Assembly: GCA_934202525.1 (NCBI GenBank)
Contig: CAKPYB010000007.1
Coordinates: forward strand, 1-64,000
Origin: an uncultured Prevotella sp.
Lineage (GTDB): Bacteria > Bacteroidota > Bacteroidia > Bacteroidales > Bacteroidaceae
Direction: 5' to 3'
Length of the DNA: 64,000 nt
How positions within the stretch are numbered: position 1 is the first letter of the stretch; every line of letters begins with the position of its first letter. Made by a program: the position numbers and the translations under genes. Shown here in pieces: positions 17,030 to 24,990 of the stretch. Below the pieces are notes generated by a model that saw only the letters and a program-made list of their open reading frames with translations, made no database searches and was not told where the DNA came from.

Positions 17030-17919
17030 GTATGAAAAAAATTGTAACAATACTATTGGGGCTGTGTGCGTTCTGCTGCACATGGGCACAAAGCATAGAG
17101 TCTCAAGTTACTCCTTTACCTACGGCACGACCAAAGATTATGGTCATACCATATACAACGCAAGGTGAAGACATACGTACCGTTTTGGAGAATGACGTGA
17201 ATAAGCGTATTGCCTTGACCAAGATAAAGGAAGCATTCGACCAAAGGGGGTATACAACAGTTGATTTTTTTGCCAAGTTAAAAGTCTTGTCAAAAGCAAC
17301 CGCATTAGGCAATACCCAACAACAGGATGTCAAGACTATGATTATACAACAGTCTGGTGCAGATGTTTATGTCGAAGCGGAAATAAGCCTGTTGGAATCT
17401 CCTTCCGGCAATGCCATGAAAGTAATCCTGTCTGGTTATGAAACATCTACTGCAAATTCGCTTTCCAATGCTGTGTGCGAAAGTGGTAAGTTTTACACCG
17501 ATGACTATGGTAAACTTACATCAAGAGCTGTTGAGATAGGGATGGACAAATTCTTGAACACCATGCAGGAAAAACTGATGGACATAGCTGAAAACGGACA
17601 ATCCATAGCGGTAACAGTCGGCATTGACGAGACATCATCTCGCTCTATGTCGCAAGAGATTGGCGCTGACGGTCTTGCTTTGTCCGATGCATTAGAAATG
17701 TGGGTAGAAGAAAATGCTTATAAAGGCAATTACCATATCCAGGGAACAACCGACAAGCAGATGCTCTTCGACGATATTCGCATACCGCTAAAAGACGAGA
17801 ACGGAAGAACATATAATATCAATAAGTTTGGATTGAAGCTGCTGACATTTTTCAAGAATCTTGGAATCAAGATTGAGAGAACTACAAGCAACAATATGCT
17901 GATTGTAACCATTAAATAA
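17026..17919 (+). CDS. DUF6175-like exported protein
   Basis: A 297-aa exported protein (signal ending CCTWAQ) whose body (RPKIMVIPYTTQGEDIRTVLE...KIKEAFDQRGYTTVDF...ADVYVEAEI) resembles DUF6175 proteins of Bacteroidetes. The N-terminal half has the same alternating strand-helix layout as the CsgG-like neighbour, so the two may share a fold. It overlaps the preceding gene by 4 bp (ATGA). Its function is unknown; co-transcription suggests a shared envelope complex. Confidence 0.7.
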   Translation: MSMKKIVTILLGLCAFCCTWAQSIESQVTPLPTARPKIMVIPYTTQGEDIRTVLENDVNKRIALTKIKEAFDQRGYTTVDFFAKLKVLSKATALGNTQQQDVKTMIIQQSGADVYVEAEISLLESPSGNAMKVILSGYETSTANSLSNAVCESGKFYTDDYGKLTSRAVEIGMDKFLNTMQEKLMDIAENGQSIAVTVGIDETSSRSMSQEIGADGLALSDALEMWVEENAYKGNYHIQGTTDKQMLFDDIRIPLKDENGRTYNINKFGLKLLTFFKNLGIKIERTTSNNMLIVTIK

Positions 17920-17933
17920 CAGGAGGGTGGATT

Positions 17934-18845
17934 ATGAGAAAAGTATTGCTTACAATGATAATCTTGCTGACCTCTTATGCAACTATTTTCGCACAAGGAA
18001 TAGAAATAGCTTTTGCACTTTCTGTTGGTAATTGTCAATTAAGTGATAATACTGCAAAGATGCTAAGGAGCAAGTTCTTGCCAGCCATGACAGAAAGTGG
18101 AGTTGAAACAGCCGAAGTAAGTACCATTGCCATAAAGCCAGAGATTAGTTTCGTTAATAAACAAGTTGTTGAAGGCAGTATGAGGAATATACATACAAGC
18201 GACATACAATTCAATTTTGTCTGTACCAATCTTGCCACAAGTACAACTTTTGCAAGTTGTGTCGTTACAGTACGTGGAGAAGGATTCTCTGATGATGACG
18301 CAATAAAAAATGCCATTTCTAAATTGTCCGCCCAAGACAAACGTCTAACAGACTTTGTAAATAAGGCAAAAGACAAAATCATAGATTACTATCAGCATAA
18401 TCTTAATTCTGTTATATCACGTGCTCGCACTTTCGCCAATATTCAACAATATGGTGAAGGACTGGCTCTGTTGTTTTCTTGTCCAGCGACAATCTCTGGT
18501 TACACAAAAGTCAATAACGAGATAACTACAATTTATCGTCAATACCAAACGCAAGAATGCAATAATGTCATTCAGAAAGCTCGGGCAGAATTCTCTAATG
18601 GTAATTTTGATGCGGCAGTCGAATATCTACAACAAATAGATATGACAAGCTCTTGTGCTACTGAAGCCAAACAACTATGCACGCAAATCAAGCAAACTAA
18701 AGATGCAGAAGCTCGGCGGGCAGTTGAACTCATCGAAAGACAATCACAACGTGAGACAGATCTTGAAAAAACTAGAATAAAAGCGGCACGTGATGTGGCT
18801 GTTGCTTATTGTAAAAGAAGAAGTGATGTGTATTTTGTTTGGTAA
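17934..18845 (+). CDS. Exported protein with helical C-terminus, last gene of secreted operon
   Basis: A 303-aa protein with a signal peptide (cleavage near TIFAQG). The first half has a strand-rich domain (FALSVGNCQLSDNTAKML...SFVNKQVVEGSMRNIHTSDIQFNF). The second half is a helical, TPR-like region (NVIQKARAEFSNGNFDAAVEYLQQID) that ends in a charged coiled coil. Its start has an unusually good Shine-Dalgarno, AGGAGGG at 17921-17927, which is rare in Bacteroidetes. No family is recognised. A later frameshift that shortened the C-terminus cannot be excluded, since the last residues (RRSDVYFVW) look abrupt. Confidence 0.7.
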   Translation: MRKVLLTMIILLTSYATIFAQGIEIAFALSVGNCQLSDNTAKMLRSKFLPAMTESGVETAEVSTIAIKPEISFVNKQVVEGSMRNIHTSDIQFNFVCTNLATSTTFASCVVTVRGEGFSDDDAIKNAISKLSAQDKRLTDFVNKAKDKIIDYYQHNLNSVISRARTFANIQQYGEGLALLFSCPATISGYTKVNNEITTIYRQYQTQECNNVIQKARAEFSNGNFDAAVEYLQQIDMTSSCATEAKQLCTQIKQTKDAEARRAVELIERQSQRETDLEKTRIKAARDVAVAYCKRRSDVYFVW

Positions 18846-18937
18846 CATTATTCGCGTTTTCGATTAGATGTGAGAAACCTATATAAATTCTCTTACGGGT
18901 CACTATTCGCACAGTTCTAATTCTTTACACAGTTATC

Positions 18938-19016
18938 ACAACTCGCATAGCTCACACTCGTCTCACTATTCATGTCGTTACTAAGAATAGTGATTCGCAA
19001 GATTATTGCGAGTTGT
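18938..19016. repeat. Nested inverted repeats in the intergenic region
   Basis: ACAACTCGCA (18938-18947) and TGCGAGTTGT (19007-19016) are perfect 10-bp arms. Inside them TCACTATTC (18963-18971) and GAATAGTGA (18985-18993) form a second 9-bp pair. A CACTATTCGC copy also lies at 18901. The stretch 18846-19064 has no gene. Confidence 0.65.
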
Positions 19017-19021
19017 AAAAT

Positions 19022-19060
19022 AATTAGGGAGGGGCGTGTTAGAATGCGCTCCTCCCTTAA
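19022..19060. terminator. Strong hairpin, probably a bidirectional terminator
   Basis: TTAGGGAGG-GGCG (from 19024) pairs with CGCTCCTCCCTTAA (to 19060) over a 10-nt loop, with one bulge. A/T-rich sequence flanks both sides, including TATTTTATCT after it on the plus strand. It lies between the exported-protein operon and the minus-strand genes. Confidence 0.7.
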
Positions 19061-19064
19061 TATT

Positions 19065-19292
19065 TTATCTACTCAAGCCTTTCCTCTTCATTGGCTTCAC
19101 CATCTTCGTTGCCTGTCGCAAACATCGTCTTATCCATTCTATCTTATCTTCATCCTTCTCATGTTCCCAATCCTTAGTATCGCCACTACCACTTAGGCTT
19201 TCAGCAAAGTTTGTTGATTCGTTGATATAGCTGATATACAAAAAGTACATTGCACAATGGATGATTTTATTCCCATAATTAATAAAGCTCAT
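19065..19292 (-). CDS. Short ORF of unknown status, possible gene remnant
   Basis: A 75-aa reading frame that ends just before the hairpin at 19022-19060. It has a hydrophobic start (IIHCAMYFLYISYIN) and a charged C-terminus (DEDKIEWIRRCLRQATKMVKPMKRKG). The frame stays open about 60 nt upstream of the ATG without another start. It follows the XRE regulator by 59 bp, where related regulators often have a HipA gene; I see no HipA motif here. It may be a small partner protein or the tail of a lost gene. Confidence 0.3.
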   Translation of the reverse strand: MSFINYGNKIIHCAMYFLYISYINESTNFAESLSGSGDTKDWEHEKDEDKIEWIRRCLRQATKMVKPMKRKGLSR

Positions 19293-19351
19293 GGTAAAGC
19301 TATCGTCAAAGAGACGGCTGTTATTCCCAACATATTTACCATAACCAGTTA

Positions 19352-19660
19352 TTATTTAGTATGACGAATTCTCTGTGCCTTCTTCTCATCCTTTCTCATC
19401 AGATAAGGAGATGGAGGAAGTTCGGGAAGCACATCATTGATGGCATCAATCTGACCCACCACCTTCAGCAAGAGGAGAAAAGTGGAAAGCGAAAGATTGC
19501 CCGCTGTACCATTCTCAAACTTGTGGATGGTGGTCAAGCCAAGCCCAGTAAGCTCGGCAACCTCTTTCTGGGTGAGATTGCATCTCATTCTATATTCCTT
19601 GAATCTTACTCCCAGTAAACGTACCAACTCAGGAGTAGAATATTCATATAAATCAGCCAT
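19352..19660 (-). CDS. XRE/HipB-like transcriptional regulator
   Basis: A 102-aa protein with one Cro/XRE helix-turn-helix (residues about 15-68: LGVRFKEYRMRCNLTQKEVAELTGLGLTTIHKFENG), followed by LSTFLLLLKVVGQID and a basic tail. Regulators with the ending ELPPSPYLMRKDEKK are common in Prevotella, often just upstream of a HipA-type kinase gene. No HipA follows, so this may be an orphan antitoxin-type repressor or part of a decayed hipBA pair. Confidence 0.85.
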   Translation of the reverse strand: MADLYEYSTPELVRLLGVRFKEYRMRCNLTQKEVAELTGLGLTTIHKFENGTAGNLSLSTFLLLLKVVGQIDAINDVLPELPPSPYLMRKDEKKAQRIRHTK

Positions 19661-19690
19661 AATCTTCTATTAATTTATCTATCATTATAA

Positions 19691-19740
19691 TGATATTTAT
19701 CCCATATATCAGCCTTTACCTTCAATATACTGATATTTAT
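19691..19740 (-). promoter_or_regulatory. Possible operator: TGATATTTAT direct repeats
   Basis: TGATATTTAT occurs at 19691-19700 and 19731-19740, 40 bp apart (about four helical turns), 31-80 bp upstream of the XRE gene start. CATATATCA lies between them. This is consistent with autoregulation by the XRE protein but is unproven. Confidence 0.35.
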
Positions 19741-20130
19741 GGATACAAAAATAAGAAAAAGAAATGAGACTGGCAAGCTTTCAAGAGATTATTTTCTAAC
19801 TTACTATCATTTTTCAGGAAAATGATGCGAGGAGTCGCTTACAAATGACGCAGATTCACCCATTCCTTTATTCTCGTACATAAATGTTTTTCTTGAAAAA
19901 AGTCTCAAAGTATCATTATTTGCAAATATATCACTGATACATAATGAATTACAAAATGATACTTCCAAATATATTTACAAAGAAGTATCATAGAAGTATC
20001 ATGATTTCAATAGAAGTATCATTAAATCACCATGATGCATCAAAAGAAAACACGAAATTATAGTCAACTAAATATAGAAAAACTACAATTTGCTTGCTCA
20101 AAATAGTGCCCAAAAATCGCCCCACAAAAC

Positions 20131-20233
20131 GGGCATTTAATGCCCACAGTACGGGTAATGAGTACCCAACACTTGGTCTATCGATGACCGTCACTTGGTC
20201 TCTTAGTGACCGTGTGACGGGCACTAAGAGACC
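20131..20233. repeat. Array of five 15-nt palindromes at exact 22-bp period
   Basis: GGGCATTTAATGCCC (20131), GGGTAATGAGTACCC (20153), GGTCTATCGATGACC (20175), GGTCTCTTAGTGACC (20197) and the degenerate GGGCACTAAGAGACC (20219). Spacers are 7 nt, e.g. ACAGTAC, AACACTT, GTCACTT. A weaker sixth unit may lie at 20109. The palindromic form and the period are kept while the sequence varies. Units 4 and 5 also pair with each other (GGTCTCTTAGTG with CACTAAGAGACC). Confidence 0.9.
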
Positions 20234-20316
20234 AGCCAATGTGCTTATTTTCCTAACTACAGTTATCTGTTTTCCATCTTATTCCTGGTTAATATTGGCA
20301 TACTTTATAAACTAGA

Positions 20317-20422
20317 AAGGTAGACACTATCAGTTTTATAAAACGGAAATAGTAGACATTATCAATTCTATAGAACTGAAATACTAGACATTTCTTAGTT
20401 TCTGTGCCTGTATTTCTAGACA
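20317..20422. repeat. Array of four degenerate units at exact 32-bp period
   Basis: TAGACA recurs at 20321, 20353, 20385 and 20417. In the first two units a palindrome sits at the same phase: GTTTTATAAAAC (20333-20344) and TTCTATAGAA (20366-20375), with centres 32 bp apart. Later units are more decayed. Confidence 0.85.
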
Positions 20423-20668
20423 TAAATCCTCAAAAAAAGTTTTTTTTGCAAGCAACTTACCTGAATTTTATGATACTTCTGTGCGATTTATGATACTTCC
20501 ATGATACTTTTTGTAAAATAAACAGAAAAGTCTCATTTTTATAAACAATTATATATCAATCATATACATCGGTTTTAGCCACAAATAATGAGACTTTGAG
20601 ACTTTTTCGAGAAAAAAAACTTTTATGTGCACGAAAGAAAAGGAAAGAAGAAAGCAGTAATTATAAAA

Positions 20669-20702
20669 GAAAAAAACAGCAATGGCTACTACTCCATTGC
20701 TG
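20669..20702 (-). terminator. Rho-independent terminator after the amylase gene
   Basis: On the minus strand CAGCAATGG and CCATTGCTG form a perfect 9-bp stem with an 8-nt loop, followed by a run of seven T. It is 12 bp past the stop. Confidence 0.92.
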
Positions 20703-20713
20703 CTTATTTTATT

Positions 20714-22906
20714 TTACTGAACAATCTTGAAGCGGATACGCAAAGAATGAGCATGCTCATCCCAATTGGTACCCAACAGCACAAACTTGCCAATCTGGGC
20801 TGTAGAACGGACATGCTTGCCGATACATGGACAAACATCATAATCACCAATACGAACCAAACGCAAGGTCTCGCTCGCATCATCCGGCAGACGGTCTAAC
20901 TTGACGTTAGCTGGAATATGATCACGATCCACAAACTCGTAAGTAACAGGCATATCAAGTTCTATCAGGCGATTCATCTCCGTCTCAATCTCCTTCTCCT
21001 CCTGGCGGGTAGGCTTGTGATCGACTACGAAGGTCATCTTACTCTTCTTGCGCTCAATATGAGCATTGCGGCTGCGCTCACAGCCAAACATGCGAACCAT
21101 CAACTGGTTGAGCAGATGCTCAGCCGTATGAGCAGGAGGGAACTCCTCCTTATGATGCTCATTCAATATGATATCACTTTCCTCCATCTTGACATTGAAT
21201 TTATAGATTCTTACTCCGTTAGCATCCATTGATATCGGGAACACGCCATCCTTCTTCAACTCAACCTTCTGCTTGCCACCCGAGAACAGCTCTGTTACGA
21301 GCACCTCCTCTTCAGCAACATGGAAGAAATCGAAAGCATGACCAGGGATGCAAACCTGTAACTGACGCGCCTCCTGGGCAAAGTTGAGCACAATCAGCAT
21401 GGCCTCATCATCCTTCTTGCGAAGGAAGGCGAAATTGGTACGGGGATCGAAATTCTCTGAACCCGGATTCACATACATCAAATCGAAGGTCTCACCCTCG
21501 CGAATGGCTTTTTCTTCATTGGCGAAACGAAGAAGCTGACGATAAGTGGCTGCCAGATACTTCTGCTCCTGACTCAATGCCGAATCAGATGAATCCTGAT
21601 AGGCATGCGCCAAAGTTTCCGGACTCCAATAGTCGAATATCGTAGTACGGCCATCCGTGCCGCTGAACCCTTCCTTATCCATTCCCTTCTCGCCGAATTC
21701 CTGACCGCTGTAAAGCATGAAAGGATTCTGCTGGAAGAAGAGACTCATGGCTGCTGCAGGAATCGCCTTCATGGCAGAGCCACAGAAGAAATCGCTGGCT
21801 ATGCGCTGCTCATCATGATTCTCAAGGAAATAGAGCATGTGGTCACGGATATCATCCACTACCTGCCACTCGTGAGTGATACTGGCAGCCGGACGCTCAC
21901 CACGAACCACACCACGCAGGCAATCATACATTCCTACTTTGTCATAAAGATAATCGAAACCAGCCTTTACAAAGTTGCGGTACTGGTTAGGATCATAAAC
22001 CTCGCCGATAACCACGATGTGAGGATACTTCGCCTTCAATATTCCTGTAGCGTATGACCAGAATGCCGTTGGCACCATTTCTGCCATATCACAGCGGAAG
22101 CCATCTACACCCTTGCTTGCCCAGAAGAGGAGGATATCTGTCATCTTGCCCCATGTGTTTGGCACTGGTTCATAATGATAGCTTCTGCCCCCTGCATCAC
22201 AGTAATCTACACCGTAATTGAGTTTCACGGTCTCATACCAGTCGTTACAGCCAGGATGGTTATCAAACCGGTCGTTTCCTGTAGCTTTGGCTGGGCTCTC
22301 GGTATAAGGTTCATAAATCTTGGCATCTTTCGCAGAAAAAGCCTTGAACTCTGGTTTGGATTGACGGATTTCATTCAAATCCAAATCGCCCCATGCATAA
22401 TAGAAATTATTCTTGGTAGAGAAGTGCATGTTCGGATCATCATCTTCTCCCAAATCCCGTACACCTGTTGGTTTGCAAATGGAATGATACTCTCGGGCTA
22501 CATGGTTCGGAACGAAATCCATGATTACTTTCATACCTGCCTTGTGAGTACGCTCAATCAGCTGCTCCCACTCTTTCATTCGCATACTGACATTCACAGC
22601 CAAGTCTGGGTCGACGTCATAGTAGTCGGTAATAGCATATGGCGAACCAGCTTTTCCCTTCACTACCTCTGCATGCTGAGTAGGAATTCCATAAGAAGAG
22701 TAGTTTGTCTGAGTGGCATGACGAATCACACCCGTATACCAAATATGTGTAAATCCCATATTGTGGATGCGAGCCAGAACTTCATCTGAGAAATTATTCA
22801 GCTTTCCGCAACCATTCTCTTCGATGGTACCATTTTCCTTACAGGTTGTATTCTGGTTTCCGAAGAGTCGTGGGAGAACCTGGTATATAATAACTTTTTC
22901 CTTCAT
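20714..22906 (-). CDS. GH13 alpha-amylase fused to an AlaX-like tRNA-editing domain
   Basis: Residues 1 to about 573 are a cytoplasmic GH13 alpha-amylase (no signal peptide) with the usual motifs: VIMDFVPNH, GFRCDMAEM (nucleophile Asp), VIGEVYDP (acid Glu) and FLENHDEQR (Asp). Residues 574-730 are an AlaX/ThrRS-SAD-like editing domain with zinc ligands HTAEHLL and CPCIGKH. Domain 2 starts at a Met (ATG at 21187) that looks like the native start of a stand-alone protein (MEESDIILNEHHK), so the fusion may have arisen from two adjacent genes by loss of a stop. AlaX proteins hydrolyse misacylated tRNA-Ala; why this is joined to starch or glycogen breakdown is unclear. Confidence 0.88.
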   Translation of the reverse strand: MKEKVIIYQVLPRLFGNQNTTCKENGTIEENGCGKLNNFSDEVLARIHNMGFTHIWYTGVIRHATQTNYSSYGIPTQHAEVVKGKAGSPYAITDYYDVDPDLAVNVSMRMKEWEQLIERTHKAGMKVIMDFVPNHVAREYHSICKPTGVRDLGEDDDPNMHFSTKNNFYYAWGDLDLNEIRQSKPEFKAFSAKDAKIYEPYTESPAKATGNDRFDNHPGCNDWYETVKLNYGVDYCDAGGRSYHYEPVPNTWGKMTDILLFWASKGVDGFRCDMAEMVPTAFWSYATGILKAKYPHIVVIGEVYDPNQYRNFVKAGFDYLYDKVGMYDCLRGVVRGERPAASITHEWQVVDDIRDHMLYFLENHDEQRIASDFFCGSAMKAIPAAAMSLFFQQNPFMLYSGQEFGEKGMDKEGFSGTDGRTTIFDYWSPETLAHAYQDSSDSALSQEQKYLAATYRQLLRFANEEKAIREGETFDLMYVNPGSENFDPRTNFAFLRKKDDEAMLIVLNFAQEARQLQVCIPGHAFDFFHVAEEEVLVTELFSGGKQKVELKKDGVFPISMDANGVRIYKFNVKMEESDIILNEHHKEEFPPAHTAEHLLNQLMVRMFGCERSRNAHIERKKSKMTFVVDHKPTRQEEKEIETEMNRLIELDMPVTYEFVDRDHIPANVKLDRLPDDASETLRLVRIGDYDVCPCIGKHVRSTAQIGKFVLLGTNWDEHAHSLRIRFKIVQ

Positions 22907-22996
22907 TTAGCGGCTTTACTAAAAAAAATGAAACGTTTTACCTTTCCAACAACGCCTTTGCTGAAAAGATAAAACGTTGAATAGTTTTATTGTTGA

Positions 22997-23884
22997 TTAA
23001 GCAATACCGTGAGCGGCAACATTCTTGTCGATGCGGCCGATCATACCCTGCAATGCCTTGCCAGGACCACACTCTGTGAAGTCATCAGCACCATCAGCAA
23101 TCATAGCCTGTACAGATGAAGTCCAACGTACAGAGCTTGTAAGCTGTGCGATGAGGTTCTGCTGAATCTCAGCAGGATCAGTATGAGGCTTACCGTCTAC
23201 ATTCTGGTAAACCGGGCACTTAGGAGCAGAGAATGTAGTCTTCTCGATAGCAGCCTGAAGTTCATCCTTAGCTGGCTGCATCAATGGAGAGTGGAAAGCA
23301 CCACCAACCTTCAAAGGCAATGCACGCTTAGCACCGGCAGCCTTCAGCTTCTCGCAAGCAGCATTGATAGCATCTACGTTACCAGAGATAACGAGCTGAC
23401 CAGGGCAGTTGTAGTTAGCAGCAACTACCACGTTGCCTTCTGTGCTTACCTCAGCGCAGATTTCCTCAACCTTCTCATCTGGCAAACCGATGATGGCAGC
23501 CATAGTACCAGGGTTAGCCTCGCAAGCCTTCTGCATAGCGTTGGCACGGGCAGCAACAAGTTTCAAACCATCCTCGAAAGCCATAGCACCGGCAGCAACC
23601 AATGCTGAGAACTCACCGAGAGAGTGACCTGCAACCATAGCTGGCTTAAACTCCTCGCCCAGGCAAAGAGCAGAGATAACAGAATGGAGGAATACAGCAG
23701 GCTGGGTAACCTTAGTCTCCTTCAACTGATCGTCGGTACCGGCGAACATGATATCAGTAATCTTGAAGCCGAGAATCTCGTCGGCCTTATCGAAAAGTTC
23801 TTTTGCCAATGCGTTGTTATCGTAGAGGTCCTTACCCATACCTACGAACTGAGAACCCTGTCCAGGGAAAACAAATGCTTTCAT
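22997..23884 (-). CDS. fabD: Malonyl-CoA:ACP transacylase
   Basis: FabD (295 aa) transfers malonyl groups from CoA to acyl carrier protein for fatty acid synthesis. The family motifs are FPGQGSQ at the N-terminus, the nucleophile Ser in GHSLGE near residue 90, the catalytic His in GAFHSPLM near residue 200 and the C-terminal GPGKALQG. The length is normal. It stands alone here, with a -7 element upstream and the amylase 90 bp downstream on the same strand. Confidence 0.96.
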   Translation of the reverse strand: MKAFVFPGQGSQFVGMGKDLYDNNALAKELFDKADEILGFKITDIMFAGTDDQLKETKVTQPAVFLHSVISALCLGEEFKPAMVAGHSLGEFSALVAAGAMAFEDGLKLVAARANAMQKACEANPGTMAAIIGLPDEKVEEICAEVSTEGNVVVAANYNCPGQLVISGNVDAINAACEKLKAAGAKRALPLKVGGAFHSPLMQPAKDELQAAIEKTTFSAPKCPVYQNVDGKPHTDPAEIQQNLIAQLTSSVRWTSSVQAMIADGADDFTECGPGKALQGMIGRIDKNVAAHGIA

Positions 23885-23954
23885 TTTATCCTATTATTTT
23901 TTAAGTTTATAATAAATATTCCTGTAATGAATATGAATTCTTTGAATTCGACTG

Positions 23955-23962
23955 CAAAGGTA
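23955..23962 (-). promoter_or_regulatory. fabD -7 promoter element
   Basis: CAAAGGTA reads TACCTTTG on the minus strand, a consensus Bacteroidota -7 box 71 bp before the start. No TTTG is seen at the expected -33 position. Confidence 0.5.
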
Positions 23963-24067
23963 CAATAAAATTCTGAGAATCAGCAGAGAATATTAAAAAA
24001 TAACGTTATATATTCTAAATTACTACAAGAATGGTAAAAACTTTCCATTCAGAACGCAGAATAGAAA

Positions 24068-24102
24068 CAAAAAAATCCCTAATGCCTTGCGGCAAAAGGG
24101 AT
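24068..24102 (-). terminator. Terminator of the rpsF-rpsR-rplI operon
   Basis: On the minus strand ATCCCTTTTGCC pairs with GGCATTAGGGAT around a GCAA loop and is followed by seven T. It is 66 bp after the rplI stop. Confidence 0.88.
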
Positions 24103-24167
24103 CTTTATATTAATTTGCTTTACAGTGCGAAAATTATCGTACTTCATACAAATTGATTGAGCGAAGA

Positions 24168-24698
24168 TTACTCAGCTGCTGGAGCCTCTTCCTCAGCTAC
24201 AGCCTCAGCAGGTGCCTCAACTGGAGCCTCCTCAGCAGCAGGAGCTGCAACAGGAGCGTTCTCAGCAACAACGTTAACTGGAACCTTAACCTCAACCTCC
24301 TTGTGATAGTGTACAGTAGCCTCGTACTCACCTACCTTCTTAGCATCCTTCATAGTGATGATCTTGCGATCAACCTCGATGCCCTTCTTAGCGAGTTCCT
24401 CAGCAACAGTTGCAGCGTTAACTGAACCGTAGAGCTGACCTGTAGCACTAACCTTAGCAGCGATAGTAAGAACGATGCCATTGAGAGCCTCGCCCTTCTT
24501 AACAGCCTCAGCCTTGATAGCCTCAAGCTTGTGAGCCTGCTGCTTCAAATCCTCAGCCAACTGCTTCTTAGCAGATGGAGATGCGATAACAGCCTTACCT
24601 GTAGGGATAAGAAAGTTACGACCATAACCACTCTTTACATTTACGATATCGTTCTTATATCCAAGACCGATAATATCTTGCTTCAAAATAATTTCCAT
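24168..24698 (-). CDS. rplI: 50S ribosomal protein L9
   Basis: L9 binds 23S rRNA and helps keep reading frame. The N-terminal domain shows MEIILKQDIIGLGYKNDIVNVKSGYGRNFLIPTGKA, the conserved L9 signature. At 176 aa it is longer than the usual 148-150: the C-terminus has an Ala/Pro/Glu-rich tail of about 30 residues (from AENAPVAAPAAEEAP), probably disordered. It is third in the rpsF-rpsR-rplI operon. Confidence 0.97.
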   Translation of the reverse strand: MEIILKQDIIGLGYKNDIVNVKSGYGRNFLIPTGKAVIASPSAKKQLAEDLKQQAHKLEAIKAEAVKKGEALNGIVLTIAAKVSATGQLYGSVNAATVAEELAKKGIEVDRKIITMKDAKKVGEYEATVHYHKEVEVKVPVNVVAENAPVAAPAAEEAPVEAPAEAVAEEEAPAAE

Positions 24699-24718
24699 TC
24701 TTCTTTATCCTCCTTAAA

Positions 24719-24988
24719 TTACTTCATCAAATCGGTTACGTAAGGAAGCAAAGCGATCTGGCGAGCACGCTTTACAGCCTGTGCTACACGGCGCTGATAC
24801 TTCAAAGATGTACCTGTGATACGACGTGGAAGGATTTTACCCTGCTCGTTCAAGAACTTCTTCAAGAACTCTGGATCCTTATAGTCGATGTACTTAATAC
24901 CGCTCTTCTTGAAACGGCAATACTTCTTCTTCTTTGTGTCGATAGAAGGAGCGGTCAAATAACGGATTTCTGATTTCTGATCTGCCAT
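24719..24988 (-). CDS. rpsR: 30S ribosomal protein S18
   Basis: S18 (89 aa) binds S6 in the small-subunit platform. The conserved blocks are [44 protein letters not shown] and IALLPYV. It lies 2 bp after rpsF and 20 bp before rplI, the standard order. Confidence 0.97.
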   Translation of the reverse strand: MADQKSEIRYLTAPSIDTKKKKYCRFKKSGIKYIDYKDPEFLKKFLNEQGKILPRRITGTSLKYQRRVAQAVKRARQIALLPYVTDLMK

Positions 24989-24990
24989 GA

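Larger units (their letters stand above)
19861..20646. repeat. Large palindromic non-coding element with about 160-bp inverted arms
   Basis: The left arm (19861-20027) and right arm (20463-20646) are imperfect inverted copies. The best block, 19887-19922 against 20582-20617, shares CAAATAATG, ACTTTGAGACTTTTT and GAGAAAAA with about two mismatches and one gap. Inner blocks carry GAAGTATCAT at 19982, 19993 and 20013 (spacing 11, 20) and the mirror TGATACTT at 20471, 20491 and 20502 (spacing 20, 11). The 435-bp centre contains the 22-bp and 32-bp phased arrays listed separately. No credible ORF lies inside. Most of the 1.05 kb gap between the amylase and XRE genes is this element. Confidence 0.85.

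Noticed and set aside
18938..19016. Integron attC site
   Set aside because: The arms do not fit RYYYAAC/GTTRRRY and there is no integron integrase.
20109..20240. Possible CRISPR array
   Set aside because: The period is 22 bp and units differ in sequence; there are no identical repeats with unique 30-40 bp spacers and no cas genes nearby.
20027..20315. Two overlapping small ORFs (70 and 73 aa) inside the palindromic element
   Set aside because: They translate the 22-bp array; the repeat is not a multiple of three and the peptides show no sensible pattern.
20109..20422. Type III toxin-antitoxin RNA (tandem repeats before a toxin gene)
   Set aside because: Repeats are too short and variable and no small toxin ORF follows on either strand.
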